From the NCBI GenBank assembly GCA_015143735.1, contig VKHC01000050.1:1-23145 (forward strand): DNA of 23,145 nt. Direction: 5' to 3'. The notes below the pieces were generated by a model. That model saw only the letters and a list, made by a program, of their open reading frames with translations, was not told where the DNA came from and made no database searches. Below, in pieces: positions 1 through 8,651 of the stretch (position 1 is the stretch's first letter; each line of letters opens with the position of its first letter). The position numbers and the translations under genes are program-made. This DNA is from Synura sp. LO234KE. Its lineage: Eukaryota; Sar; Synurophyceae; Synurales; Mallomonadaceae.

Positions 1-345
1 GCTATCATCAGCACTGAGTCAGTACGCACCGTAGGTGATGAGATGTCCCCGTAGAACTCTCTATCTTGTTCGTTGCCACCGGCTACAAATCTGGCCTCAA
101 TCTTATTTCGCTCGCCATCTATGGTGAGCTTGTCCTTTAGGAACAATGAGGAATGAATGATTCTGGTAACTTCTTCCAGAAAGATAGTTGACATCAGCAG
201 GCTTCCATACTTTCTTGGCAAGCGTCTTAAACAACTCTGCTTGAATTGGCTGGTCAGTAGCTTTTTGGCCTAGAGTTTGGCGCGCTTTGCGTTCTGTCAG
301 TCTGTAGGCAAAACGATGCTTCCAACTGGATCGAAAATTACGCAA
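1..345 (-). pseudogene. copia reverse transcriptase, N-terminal part (RVT_2 start)
   Basis: The segment read from 345 down gives ERKARQTLGQKATDQPIQAE followed by a lysine-rich helix and a VWKPADVNYLSG stretch. This is the block just before the RVT_2 domain in copia elements (the '...L..E...K.V..PV' region). After a frame change near 120 the minus strand reads an EARFVAGGNEQDRE stretch and then GDISSPTVRTDS up to the window edge, the canonical copia RT entry motif ('ARLVAGGxxQ' and 'SPTV'). The polymerase catalytic motifs would lie outside the window. Confidence 0.7.
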
Positions 346-348
346 TCT

Positions 349-645
349 TTAAGGATGAGAAGACACCCCTTCAGTTGATGAATCAGTTGCCAATATGTCC
401 ACTGGTGGTGGAGGCTCCTGCCCTGGGTCCAGGTCCTCCGGCGGGGCTTGCACATCCTCCATGATGGCGTCCCCGTCTGCATCGAAGTCGAACGCGTCGT
501 CTTCGTAGTTGACCGCGTCAAACGATACCGTACTCGTCTCACTCGCAGTGTCAGTATAGTCCTCGTCGAATGGCTCTGGCTGTTGGTTGATTGGAATCTG
601 GATGACTACCTCCTCTAAACCATCAAGAACTTGGTCTGAATTCAT
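349..645 (-). pseudogene. acidic linker between integrase and reverse transcriptase
   Basis: A 98-residue open frame, rich in Asp, Glu and Pro (for example DYTDTASETSTVSFDAVNYE and PPEDLDPGQEPPPPVD). No enzymatic motif is visible. Its position between the integrase C-terminus and the RT start in copia A, and its low-complexity acidic character, fit the variable spacer of copia polyproteins. It was probably part of the pol frame before decay; the ATG at 645 is only the first Met of the open stretch. Confidence 0.5.
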
Positions 646-814
646 CCAGTCAATTTATGGCAGGTTCCTCGTCGCCTACTTCGATGTCTCTGTAACGAAA
701 TGTTAGAGACTGAATCTCTTCAAGACTATCGATCTTCCGGATGACTTCCTGTGTCATCGGCAGCCGAACGAATTTGTCCCTAACAACCACCTTGCCAGTG
801 TCGAGAACGTTAAC

Positions 815-1069
815 TCAGATAGAACCTCTGATATTACCGACAGGTGGTAAAGCTACACCCCCTTGTGATCTGGGTGACAAAGAGTTCTTCACCAAGTTGG
901 GCACAGGAGCCTGAACATAATCCCCGAATTCAAATCGTATATCCCTCTTGAAGTCAAGCTTTCTTCCAATCAACAGCTCCCTAGGCGCAGCGTAGGCTAG
1001 TGCAGTTGCACGCGGCGGTGCGTTGATCATGAGTAAAACATACGCGAGCAGCCAGAACAGAATATCCAA
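815..1069 (-). pseudogene. copia integrase C-terminal domain
   Basis: An 84-codon open stretch that continues the integrase in another frame. It has the order seen after the rve core of this copia type: a hydrophobic helix ending YVLLMINAPPRATALAYAAP, then RELLIGRKLDFKRDIRFEFG, then DYVQAPVPNLVKNSLSPRS and a GNIRGS block. The 'PRELL.GRK.D.KRD...FGDYVQA' run is strongly copia-like. It overlaps the integrase core segment by about 40 nt in a different frame, so a frameshift sits near 1030-1070. It is not an independent gene. Confidence 0.7.
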
Positions 1070-1756
1070 TGCCGGGGAAGTTTGAATGGTAAAATCATCG
1101 ATACTATTCCTCTCGCTCGCTCCTTGACCACTCTGATCTGCCGTTCCACAACAGGCTGATGTTGTTTGGGTCCACTAGGATTGACAGATATTTCAGATGC
1201 CATGAAATGGTCTACCAAAGCTGCAACGCCTTCTACGGCGTCGTTGTGGATAGATTCAACCCTGAATCCAAATGAAGTGAGAGTCCGCAATTGAGTCTCC
1301 TCGCGGATGATAGTCTCGTGACGCTTGGTCTTGTGGTTTTACACTTGTGTTAATTTTAAAGGCATCGTCACTGAGATCAGAAATGGATCACCAAGAATGA
1401 ACATGATGTCGACGTACATCTGTTGGGTAGCTCCGACGGTTACTGACGACGGCTCCAACAGTGTTTCAGATCGGTCCTTGGACTGGGTAAGTTTACCCTT
1501 GATCACTCCGAGCTCAGTTTCATAGATGTTACGGGCACGAATGGTGTCTCGTGACGAAACTGGGCCAGTTGACAATTCCACCTTTGTTGACTAGGTTGCA
1601 TGCGTCTTGTACCGACGGATATCTTAGCCAACGCAGGAACTCCTCGGCCTCCTTAGCTTTGGCAATTTCCCGCTGCGAATATAAAGTCTCGCTGTTCTTT
1701 ACCGTCGAGACCATGCTGTAGCCACCGGCTCCATCAGCACAATTCGCGTCACTCAC
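1027..1756 (-). pseudogene. copia integrase (GAG-pre-integrase + rve core), frame-broken
   Basis: Segments at 1756-1529, 1581-1339 and 1337-1027 together give an integrase. The first has the pre-integrase pattern KEAEEFLRWLRYPS followed by a glycine/asparagine turn. The second contains MYVDIMFILGDPF, where the first catalytic Asp falls at about 1410-1408. The third contains SIHNDAVEG (second Asp, about 1242-1240) and PKQHQPVVERQIRVVKERAR (Glu, about 1146-1144), which matches the copia consensus around the DDE glutamate. All three acidic catalytic residues are therefore still recognisable although the frame is interrupted between the segments. The enzyme would insert element cDNA into the genome; this copy cannot be translated as one piece. 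Confidence 0.8.
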
Positions 1757-1767
1757 CCCAAATAGCT

Positions 1768-2160
1768 CTACAAACCATTACGAGGCTTGAATACAAATTC
1801 GTGTCCCCCCGTCTTAATGACAGTGACACTGTCCTGCTCTTGATCGCAATATATGCGGAAGGTCTTCGCTACCTCAAACCATGACAACACGTTTGTCACC
1901 GCATTGGAACAGTACAGCACATCCTTGAAAGGTCCCCAGTGATCGACATGGGTATCGCGAATCTCCTCTCCGCGTACAATTTTCTCAATAAACAGACTGC
2001 TGTCCCCATTCTGGTTGATAGGCCTAAGATTCGTCAACAACTCCTTGTTGCAGAATACATGAAAGTGTCGAGTAGAACAGATGAGCGATTGGTAACTCCG
2101 TGACCTGTCACCACTACTATTTTGCCCTCCGAAATGAGCCTCTTAATCTTGTCTCCAAGC
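1768..2160 (-). pseudogene. copia protease / pre-integrase remnant
   Basis: Downstream of the knuckle the minus strand reads a basic linker and then SSVLLDTF at about 2079-2061. The aspartic protease signature expected here is LLDTGA, so the catalytic Asp-Thr survives (2069-2064) but the glycine is gone, either replaced or lost through a small indel. A frame change follows. The 2040-1768 segment contains the VLYCSNAVTNVLSW stretch, like the block between protease and integrase in copia polyproteins (often written 'VANVLS'). The assignment rests on the order of domains and these short motifs, and the protease is inferred to be inactive. Confidence 0.6.
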
Positions 2161-3177
2161 GGGCAATCCTTAGACCAATGTGGCCAGCTTCACCGCATGT
2201 ATGACACTTATTCAGAGCCTTGTCTTCGGACTTCTTCTCGTCTTCGCCTGATTACTTGCGATAACTACTCGCCTTCTTGAATCCTTGTTGGTTGCCTTTG
2301 TGACGAATGCATTAGCTACCAACTCCCTATGCCCAGCAGCTGTGGTTGATCCATCGACAAGTATGTAACTGGATGCCAGACGGTAATCTGCTGTTACATT
2401 AGCTGGAGGTTCCACCCTCCCTTGGCGGATCCCGTTCATCAGATCGCGTTTGCATTCGTTATAGTTACCGTTGAGCAATTCAACAAAATGCGATACTCGA
2501 GCTCCTTCCACTGGAATATTTGGATGTTCGATGGCTTCCAGAGCTTCCACTGCCAATTCAAAACGCTTCTTGTAGTCCCCAAGAGACTTGTACTGACCTT
2601 GGTGAACCCTGTTGTACGCGTTTAAAGCATTCCTATGGTCCAAGAACTCGATTCCATTTTGCGTAGCTGATGAGTCTCGCGGATGAGATTCCAAAGTACG
2701 AATGGATCCATACCCATTTCTACGACTTCCCATCGAGTGTGGTGCTTAAGCTTCTCAATTGACGATCGTGAAAGTTGACCCCAGATTACACCCCACATCG
2801 ATGTATCTGTCTCCTCCCGCCGGAGCATGAGGTCCGATCTGTGCTTTAACTGGTGCTCGTAGTATTCCATAACGACACGATGTTTCGGTTGTTCTTATCG
2901 TATGGTTGATCTGGTGGCTCCACCTCCGGAACAAACCACAACGCTCCCAAGTCTCGATGAAAGTTCCACAATCACTGTACTTGGAGATGAGATAAGTGCT
3001 GAGTTTCTCCTTGAACTCGTTCAAGTTGTTGGGTTTACCCTCACGATAATACAACATCGGAATTGCTTCCTCAAGTCCAACTTCCTTGGCCTGTGAAGCT
3101 TTCTTGTCGCCCCGCTGGTCTTCCTTCCCAGCCGTGGCCTTACTCTGCGCCTTTGGAAAGCTATCCTCCTTGCCTTC
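2160..3177 (-). pseudogene. copia gag with CCHC zinc knuckle, frame-broken
   Basis: Capsid-like protein of the element. Reading starts in a lysine/glutamate-rich stretch (about 3177-3058), continues through a segment beginning MLYYREGK at 3057, changes frame near 2870-2760, and continues in a frame ending about 2212 that holds NRVHQGQYKSLGDYKKRFEL, typical of a gag helical region. At 2206-2195 the knuckle begins CHTCGEAGH. The last cysteine (SKDCP) is only reached after a one-base frame shift near 2175, so the CX2CX4HX4C motif is present but broken. At least two frame breaks are visible. A working gag would bind element RNA and assemble particles; this copy cannot do so as one protein. Confidence 0.75.
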
Positions 3178-3188
3178 GGCGCAATTTG

Positions 3189-3340
3189 ATAATAATTAAT
3201 TTATACTAGACAGTTGTAACTTCTCCTTGTTTAGCAATCGTCGTTCTCAAGATCAGGAAACTTGTTAAACTAGCTGCAATCACCGAGATCACCCAAGTAT
3301 CAAACGTTTACCTCAAATTTCTCGATAAATTAATTATTAT
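3189..3340. repeat. Short element bounded by 16-bp perfect inverted repeats
   Basis: ATAATAATTAATTTAT at 3189-3204 is the exact reverse complement of 3325-3340, with about 120 bp between. The arms are AT-rich, so chance is a concern, but a 16/16 match at this spacing, exactly where the copia gag sequence stops, suggests a small non-autonomous insertion (MITE-like). No target duplication could be defined. Confidence 0.35.
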
Positions 3341-3978
3341 GAGATGTTCTCAGAAAATGGATATAGTTTGAAGAAGTATCGAATTCAACTTCAAGCGCAA
3401 CAGGAATATTCATGTTCAGGTAAAAGATCATTAGCATGTTCAATAGGAAATAGATATTAATCATGAAACGCAATAATCAACTGACGTTGTCCTAACGGTG
3501 TTAAGCTGCACCAGTACCCTGTAACATCGGCATCGTCACGTTTCAGATAGCCTACAGTGTACGGTAAATGTAGATTTCCAACAATAAGTTGTTGATGTTG
3601 ATCTATGGAGTTCAAATTTCTTCACTTTCTGGACTCTTCCCTACTTTATTCTCATTAAAAACAAAATAAATATACGTAGTTCGATAGCTGCATCTGAGTT
3701 GAAGAATGGCATGATCCACTATAATGCTTCAGTTAGCTGCGAAAGAATCGTCGAAACAAAACATCAGAGTCAGGACACGATAAAACACATATCAATCAAA
3801 GATAATCTCCAACAGTACCCAAAAAACTCTTAAATCCTCATTCGATTGCATAGCTAAGATGATTCTCTCCTTAAGTTATGCTGAAATCCGTCCTAAAGAT
3901 TCCGACATATTTCTTAAGTTCGAGTCCGAGGTGACGACAGAAAAAACAAAAAATGTCTGAAGTGATCTCCGGTCGACT
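3341..3978. other. Non-coding AT-rich stretch
   Basis: No open frame longer than about 60 codons, no recognisable protein motif and no RNA gene seen. It could be decayed LTR or intergenic DNA. A TTCGAGTCC string near 3915 resembles a tRNA T-arm, but no cloverleaf can be built around it. Confidence 0.4.
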
Positions 3979-4520
3979 GAAGTTATTTATGCTATAACAG
4001 AGGAATGTTTTTCACGCACTCTTCTTGATCTTATCTTGACTAGAGACTTGTATGGACTCATATTCGCTATTAGGGTTGTTTGTCGGCAAGTTGTGGTTGT
4101 AACTGTATCACTCCAGTAAAGTCAATAGTGCATCACGGCTGGAGAGATATTATGATTGAAATGCTTTCTCAAAAAGTCTTTTACTCAAATCGCTATCTTC
4201 CCGAATAGAGATTAGTAATTAATTCTGTCTGAAATATTTTGAAGCTATTCATGCTATTATAGGGGTGTAATTTTCTTACAATATTCTTGATCCTCTCTTG
4301 ACTAGAGACTTGTATGCGATCATATTCGCTCTTAGGGTTGACTGCAAGTTGTCACGTTGTAGACTGTTACTCCTTCAATTGTAATTGTATCACTTCAGTG
4401 AACTCCATAGCCCATCACGTCTGCATAGGTATTCTGCCGGAAATGCTTTTCCAAGATCATATGCTCAAATTGTTATCTTCCTGGAAAGAGATTAGAAATG
4501 TATTCTATTTGAAATATTTC
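3979..4520 (+). repeat. Tandem duplication, two diverged copies, about 262-bp unit
   Basis: Copy 1 runs about 3979-4240 and copy 2 about 4241-4520. Both open with GAAG(T/C)TATT(T/C)ATGCTAT. They share an identical 20-mer, CTTGACTAGAGACTTGTATG, at 4035-4054 and 4297-4316 (offset 262). Later shared blocks include CATATTCGCT, AGGGTTG, CAAGTTGT, GTATCACT(C/T)CAGT, GAGATTAG and GAAATATTT. The copies differ by many substitutions and indels, so the duplication is old. It encodes nothing recognisable. Confidence 0.85.
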
Positions 4521-5224
4521 AAAGCTCCGAGAGTCAAAAACTTATCAAAATTTGACTCCAACTCTGGGATCATAATAATTCAATACCGCGAGTCCCGATG
4601 AATCAGAGTCATTTGTAGTGTTGCTAAGCACTCCTAAGCTGAAGAATGTAAGTCTTGTTAACGCCTTAATACGATCTTCTTTCCAAAACGCAAATTTGAG
4701 TGCTTGCCCTCCAAACTTTTCATTTAGTTCTTTTCGGCGAGTCTTCTACGCGCGCAGTGCTTTGTCAATCCTGAAGAAAACGAGGTAAACTCGCCGCCGA
4801 ATCTAAATAATTCCTAAAAGTAGAATTTTTCTGCTAAAACTGTTTCCGGCTTCCACATAACGCTACAGAAACCTCTCGCACCAGCGGTATAACTCTCTAG
4901 TTCATATTTCCTTCCCGAAATCGCTATCATATTCGCTTCCCCACCTCTACAAAGCTCGTAATCATACCCGATCCATGTATCCCGCTAAATATCCCCTTGT
5001 TACCAAATTTACGCTCATTTCTTCACGCGCCTTGTTTCCTGATTGCATAGGACTGCAGATTTACCGATTCCTGGCCGGTTTGGTGGAGGTCATGATCCTC
5101 GAGAAATCTTAGGTTTCTCCTCCAATCATCATGCGCACCAAAATCGTTTCTCATACGAACATCCTCATTACGCGAACCACTTCTCACGATTCCGCAGTTA
5201 TTCGTACCGATTACCAAGCTACCA
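4521..5224. other. Non-coding stretch between tandem repeat and solo LTR
   Basis: No supported gene. Open frames near 5023-5252 overlap on both strands, are short and show no family motif. It is a plausible intergenic spacer between repeats. Confidence 0.4.
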
Positions 5225-5863
5225 GGTTGGAATAGTAACTCTAGGATGCTAGCACAGGCAAATAATTCGAGATCTTAGTTAACCCAGATTAATTATTAAG
5301 TGAGAGGAAGTGAAGTGATTATCAACGTCAGCAAGTGTGACGTCAAGTCGTAGTTTAAACACAGATAAAAGATATAAACTAAAATAGACATGCACAGGCG
5401 TGACTACGTACATAGCGAGAAGCAAACCATAACAGGTTTATGTATAACATTTAGTGGTATCAACAACATAATTGAGAAGCCAAAGTACCAAGCCACTCAC
5501 TAGGAACTGTATTTAAGTGCTAAGCACTTAAGAAGTACATTCCTTCACCAAGAATAACAGCAGCTGCCTTCATTGTTGGTGGGAGCATCGCTGCAAGCTC
5601 CACTGCTAGGATACACCTTAGCACCGTTCTCCCTCATCCTGACTGAGTGAGAGGCTCTGCTATGATTCGTAAAAGCTAATATTCTGACAGTTATTTCTAA
5701 TTATAAGACTTTCGGGAAATCAACTCAGCATTGCAAATTTTTGTTATCGGCGGGTGCAAGCAACCACTAGTACTATGGGCGTGGTACACAGCCCTTGTTT
5801 AATTGCTTTGGACAATCCACCAAAGAGGAAGTAATACCTCGCTAGCAGATGAAAATACCAACA
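5225..5863 (-). mobile_element. Solo LTR of a copia-type element (same family as LTR at 15373)
   Basis: The reverse complement of this block aligns along most of its length with the plus-strand LTR at 15373-16052. Shared runs include AATGTACTTCTTAAGTG, CTAGTGAG, CTTCCTCTCA, TTTGCC and ACTATTCCAAC. The right-hand LTR end (minus strand) is at 5225, where the expected terminal TGTTG is altered to GGTTG. Homology is clear from 5225 to about 5700. Beyond that the 5' (U3) part has diverged, and the outer end at 5863 is only proposed from a CAACA (5859-5863) that would read TGTTG on the minus strand. No matching target duplication was found and no internal coding DNA adjoins it, hence solo LTR. It carries the covarying hairpin described in the findings. 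Confidence 0.75.
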
Positions 5864-5988
5864 TGACAGCTTAGCTAGATTATAAAGAGGGGGTGTTTTC
5901 GTCGGTAGAAGTGTAACTCTTCTCGTATTCCGTTCCCTCCTTTATCGTAATCGAAAATCAACACTAACCTCAACTTAAAAGCGGCTAA
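5864..5988. other. 3' flank of the glycosyltransferase gene
   Basis: Short spacer between the solo LTR and the glycosyltransferase stop codon (5991-5989). No canonical AATAAA was seen close to the stop on the minus strand, so the polyadenylation site is unknown and may lie within the LTR. Confidence 0.3.
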
Positions 5989-7385
5989 CTAACCTTCATT
6001 TGGAAGTACGAGGTATTCATTGTTTTTCTTTGAGGTTCGTCTCTCGTGAATGATTGCTTGCTGAACTTCCACTATGGCGCGATTAATGTAGTCCGGAACG
6101 GGTACGCAGCCCATGTGCTTACAAGCACCACATCTTCCGCCTGTGGTCACGTTCTGCGGGTTCATGTCGAAAAATTCAGTGCTTGCAGTTGCAGGAACAG
6201 GATTTGATATAACAGTTTCTAGGCCTTCTCCAACGTAGGTACACTTGTCCAAGAGGTACTCGGCGTTTAGGAATAGCACCGAAGCGACCGTAAGTGAAGT
6301 GGACGTGAGCTGTGCGTCATTCGGGTCGTAGTGCAGAACCGGGCCACAGTCCCCATATATTCCTCCCAGATAAGGCTCAAATGAAAAGGGCTCATTTGCT
6401 ATAGTAGACGCCAACCAATATAGCTCTTTATCTCCGTAGCCCACCTCTTCGGAATCCACAACTAATTTTTGAAGTATTCGGAGAGTTCCAACATGGTTAG
6501 ACCTTCTGAAGACTACAACGGAAGATTCCTGAATATTCTGCAATGCCGGATAGCTAAGTCGGTCTTCAGAATTCCTCCAGAAATATGAGAAGCCATTCGA
6601 AGTGTTCCCGCTTTCCCTAAACAATAAACGAGCTTCGGCGGGACTTACCTCCCGCCCCGTATACTTGCGATAAATATGTTCGATATTCAATTGATTAAGA
6701 GATATTTTTGATACTTGTTTTGTTTGGAACACAAAACGATCTCGAAAGTACAGAGCACCTGAAACGGTCAAAAACCTATGAAATGGTTATCAAAGCAAGC
6801 ATTCACGTTACCTGAAGAATTAAACAAACGAGAATTGAACAACAACTCTGGGCTTTTAAACCAAATCACATCCAGATCAAACATGAGCGAATCTTGAAAC
6901 GGAGATTTCCATAATGCAACAGGTTTACAAAAAAAACCGCGTACTTTTTTTAGTTTTAAAGCAGGCTGTTTCGAGTTACAAATATTCATGACAAAAACTT
7001 GATAAATGGCACCCAATTTCTTCAACGATTCTTTAGATAATTCGTCACAATGGGCAACTACAATTGGTACTTTAGATTTCCACTTCGATCTAATCATTTT
7101 TATGGCGAAACATGCTCGATTAATCGTTTTGTCAGACGAGCATAGAAGATATCCTCGCGATCTGTTTCGAATTCCTTCATAATTTTCCTTTTCTGAATTG
7201 ATTCGTTAAGGGATTCGTATTATTTTCATCAGCCACAGATTGTGTGAAGTAGCTTAACTATTAAAACTTTCATAGCCTTCGCTGTCATAAGTGACGAGAA
7301 GAATGCATAATGTGGTAAGAACAAAAACAAATATAAAAATGGAATAAACGAGATACATTGATTTTGATTTTCCTTTTGTTACCAT
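5989..7385 (-). CDS. Type II membrane glycosyltransferase, putative alpha-mannosyltransferase (PF11051/MNN1-like), 3 exons
   Basis: Likely a Golgi enzyme that transfers a sugar, probably mannose, to glycoproteins. Exons are 7385-7259, 7192-6812 and 6758-5989, separated by GT-AG introns of 66 nt (7258-7193) and 53 nt (6811-6759). Both junctions are phase 1 and the total is 1278 nt (425 residues). Exon 1 encodes a short basic N-terminus and one hydrophobic segment (about residues 11-32), a signal anchor. Exon 2 begins the catalytic domain and has the nucleotide-sugar DXD motif as FDLDVIWF (Asp148 and Asp150) after KPVALWKSPFQDSLM, the typical lead-in of this family. Exon 3 has ALYFRDR, SSVVVFRR and GYGDKELYWLA, which match family blocks, and a Cys-rich stretch CGACKHMGCVPV. 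An in-frame stop lies upstream of the ATG. It is divergent from the AlkB gene. The exact sugar and linkage are inferred from family only. Confidence 0.85.
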
Positions 7386-7631
7386 AACAATGAATTCATT
7401 ATGTACTACTACTGTATACTATGTGATCGCACAGAAAACTACAAGGAAATTTTCTGTGCTTCTAAAATAAATCTGGTTATGAATTCCACGTGATCAGTTC
7501 TCACAGGGATTGGCATTACTATTTACTTGAATATATACTTCATCATAATATAGTTATCAGGAATTAAGAATATAGTATTCTCTTCTAACTTAATTACTGT
7601 ACTAATTTCCTTCTGCATATTCAAATAAAAG
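7386..7631. promoter_or_regulatory. Shared divergent 5' region, glycosyltransferase / AlkB-like gene
   Basis: 246 bp separate the two start codons, both pointing outward, so both promoters must lie here or in the 5' ends. The DNA is strongly AT-rich with several TATA-like strings (for example AATATATACTT near 7530). No individual element can be assigned with confidence. Confidence 0.4.
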
Positions 7632-8651
7632 ATGAATATTAGAGAGCAAATGAGTAATTTGTTACAGGAACCGAATTCGGAACGCATTGGCGCTGGTGAC
7701 AGTCACTTACTTTTGAATTTTGTTGAGGAACCTATGAATGCAGTGATAATGCTTAATAAGGTAGTAAGTGAGGTTAATTGGATGATTATGAAACACAAAG
7801 GAGGTGAAGTGCCTCGTCTAGTTGCGATTCAGGGAACCATTTATGAGAATAATTACTATCCTGTATATAGACATCCTGCAGATAACCAACCGGCTTTGAA
7901 ATCTTGGACCGAATCCGTGTACGACATTAAATGTAAAATAGAGAGGCATTTCGGACTCGAAATGAACCATTGTCTGATTCAGTACTATCGCTCTGGTAAG
8001 GATTACATCAGCGAGCATAGCGATAAAACATTAGATATCGGCAAGGGCTCAATCATAGCCAATTATACTGTTGGAGCTTCAAGAACTTTAATCCTCAAAT
8101 TGAAGAATGCTAGCTCTCATAAGCATGTGCAAAAGTTAACTCTCTGTCACAACTCGCTTTTCGTCCTTGGTTTGACCACAAACAGAGAATTCACTCACGC
8201 CATTAAGCAAGATAAAAGATCGAGTACCTTAAAACGAAGTGACGAATTAATTTGTGACGGTCAGCGTATCAGCTTTACATTCCGAAGCATAGCAACTTAT
8301 CGTATAATCAATACTCCGATCCTATTCGGGCAAGGAGCAAAAAGGAAGCAGTTACGAGATGTGATAGTGTCTCTTCTTGAGGTTTGTGGAGGGACCAATG
8401 GAGACAACGGTGAAGAATCCCTAAAACAAATAAATGGTATCGTTGAGAGCGCCTCAGAAGCTCTTCGATTATGGCGAAATTGCTCTGACATAATGATGAA
8501 AAATTGCTCTGGAGCCGAGGAGTTTGAGAAAATGGTGATCGCGTTCAGTCATGAGAACAAAAGTTCAGAATTCGATTGGGAGTCTGTTTATGGCGAAGGT
8601 TTCGATTTCATCATTCCAGAGCTTGAAATCTTACCTCTTCATGAAAAATAA
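7632..8651 (+). CDS. AlkB-like 2-oxoglutarate/Fe(II) dioxygenase, intronless
   Basis: 339 residues. Family members use Fe(II), O2 and 2-oxoglutarate to remove alkyl groups from nucleic-acid bases (DNA repair or RNA demethylation) or from proteins. The fold is visible: NHCLIQYYRSGKDYISEHSD gives the metal-binding His129 and Asp131 (HXD). The distal metal His189 lies in REFTHAIKQDK. RISFTFRSI gives the 2-oxoglutarate/substrate arginines (Arg212 and Arg218). An IIANYTVGASRTLILK strand pair lies between. After the catalytic domain there is a C-terminal extension starting LFGQGAKRKQ and ending with SSEFDWESVYGEGFD, a tail I associate with fungal AlkB-like proteins. A stop codon (TAA) lies two codons upstream of the ATG, fixing the start. 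Catalytic residues appear complete, so it is probably active. The substrate cannot be read from sequence. Confidence 0.88.
   Translation: MNIREQMSNLLQEPNSERIGAGDSHLLLNFVEEPMNAVIMLNKVVSEVNWMIMKHKGGEVPRLVAIQGTIYENNYYPVYRHPADNQPALKSWTESVYDIKCKIERHFGLEMNHCLIQYYRSGKDYISEHSDKTLDIGKGSIIANYTVGASRTLILKLKNASSHKHVQKLTLCHNSLFVLGLTTNREFTHAIKQDKRSSTLKRSDELICDGQRISFTFRSIATYRIINTPILFGQGAKRKQLRDVIVSLLEVCGGTNGDNGEESLKQINGIVESASEALRLWRNCSDIMMKNCSGAEEFEKMVIAFSHENKSSEFDWESVYGEGFDFIIPELEILPLHEK

Larger units (their letters stand above)
1..3180 (-). mobile_element. Degenerate Ty1/copia-type retrotransposon, 5' two-thirds
   Basis: Read on the minus strand, the domains follow the copia order: gag (about 3177-2210), CCHC zinc knuckle (2206-2167), protease remnant (near 2069), pre-integrase region (2040-1530), integrase (1500-1027), linker (about 830-350) and the first part of the RVT_2 reverse transcriptase (345-1). 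The rest lies beyond the left edge. Integrase placed before RT is the diagnostic copia arrangement. Every domain is cut by stops or frame changes, so the copy is dead. No LTR was identified to the right of gag; instead AT-rich DNA with a 16-bp inverted repeat starts at 3189, so the 5' LTR is probably lost or replaced. The family assignment is firm. The exact right boundary is not. Confidence 0.85.

Noticed and set aside
3905-3935. tRNA-like T-arm string TTCGAGTCC
   Set aside because: No acceptor, D or anticodon arm could be placed upstream at correct distance.
4314-4601. 95-codon plus frame
   Set aside because: Spans copy 2 of the tandem repeat; the frame is not kept in copy 1, so it is not a conserved protein.
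5043-5252. 69-codon plus frame and its minus partner at 5023-5217
   Set aside because: Overlapping frames on both strands, no motif, and the right end runs into the solo LTR.
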